From assembly GCA_036244855.1 (NCBI GenBank), contig BQKZ01005841.1:15546-29782 (forward strand): a stretch of DNA of 14,237 nt, in the 5' to 3' direction. Source of the stretch: Temnopleurus reevesii (taxonomy: Eukaryota; Echinodermata; Echinoidea; Temnopleuroida; Temnopleuridae). The notes under the pieces are model-generated. The model saw only the letters and a list, made by a program, of their open reading frames with translations, did not search any database and was not told the origin of the DNA. The position numbers and the translations under genes were made by a program. Every line of letters starts with the position of its first letter. Position 1 is the first letter of the stretch. Of this stretch, positions 13,790 through 14,237 are shown piece by piece.

Positions 13790-14217
13790 GTGGTTCTTAC
13801 TCTTGCCTTCCAACTAGAAAGTTGGTGTTTAAAATCTTAACCATACCATTAATTTATTTAAAAGAAAGAGGGTCTATTCCAAAATGACTGGATGGGTATA
13901 CCTCAAGAAAGCATGTGGGATTTTTAAGGAATGAGAATCGTCTCTTTTTTTGAGATACATAACCGGACCAACAACTTTTAACGTTCGCAAGGATTAACAT
14001 TAATTTGCTAAATGCTAAGAAAAGGTGTGCTTCAAGTTGACTTGTTGGGTATTTATTCGCCGTTTTATTTAGAATCTTACATATACCGTATGAAATGCTT
14101 GAAGTTTCCTATACGCTAAATTCAATGTAAATAGAATTTAGGTCTGTATGCTAAATTCAACTGAAATAGAATTTCGGTTAGGGCTCAAAGTGACTTTCTG
14201 TATCATTTGTCATGATA
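13790..14217. other. No gene recognised; short direct duplication
   Basis: AT-rich sequence without a coding frame. Two adjacent copies of a 36-bp motif ('cgctaaattcaatgtaaata' / 'tgctaaattcaactgaaata') occupy about 14113-14184. I see nothing else. Confidence 0.5.
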
Positions 14218-14237
14218 GGTAAATGGAGATGCACATT

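Larger units (their letters stand above)
12380..13790 (+). repeat. Segmental duplication of about 8890-10290
   Basis: Both blocks contain the MITE end, intron end, last exon, the array with its 'gatttgcaattgattttgag' segment, and the CAGTGGAACC MITE. The second block has fewer units between exon and MITE (about 620 bp against about 1,120 bp). Confidence 0.85.

Overview
The window reads as animal nuclear DNA with short exons and canonical GT..AG introns. It is very rich in inverted-repeat (MITE-like) elements, SINE fragments and minisatellites, and has no operons or bacterial gene layout. The repeat style (tRNA-type SINE remnant, LINE-like 'agcgctat...attattatt' tails, many fold-back elements, G-rich dispersed repeats) and the protein match suggest a marine deuterostome, most likely an echinoderm. 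The species call is an inference.

One gene is recognisable, on the + strand: the C-terminal part of a TRM10-family SPOUT tRNA methyltransferase. It best resembles TRMT10C, also called MRPP1, a subunit of mitochondrial RNase P. Five exons join in perfect phase: 1427-1579, 2614-2692, 4230-4297, 4833-4950 and 9037-9125, giving about 168 residues. The N-terminal part is not in the window.

The locus is scrambled by duplication. A second copy of the third exon lies at 77-144, upstream of the first, and is followed by a truncated copy of the fourth-exon region. A second, intact copy of the last exon lies at 12552-12646, inside a segmental duplication (about 8.9-10.3 kb against about 12.4-13.8 kb). 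The 3' splice site and first codons of the fourth exon have been amplified into 78-bp tandem arrays (936-1416 and 4519-4868). Sequence after the last exon has likewise become arrays of units of about 100 bp.

Region by region: 1-1416 is a duplicated exon 3/exon 4 fragment interrupted by a 594-bp element with TTAA flanks. 1427-4950 holds four exons separated by introns full of fold-back elements. 5007-5135 is another fold-back element. 5214-7593 is a purine-rich satellite with a higher-order period of about 571 bp. 7600-9036 holds SINE tail, G-rich repeat and pogo-like MITEs. 9037-10480 is the last exon and its array. 10540-12379 holds a G-rich repeat, SINE tail, satellite pieces and a 651-bp terminal-inverted-repeat element with many GGTGTT motifs. 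12380-13780 is the duplicate last exon and array. 13790-14217 has no recognisable gene. Three single N bases (1417, 7594, 10483) may mark low-quality bases or joins, so some of the rearrangement could be an assembly artefact.
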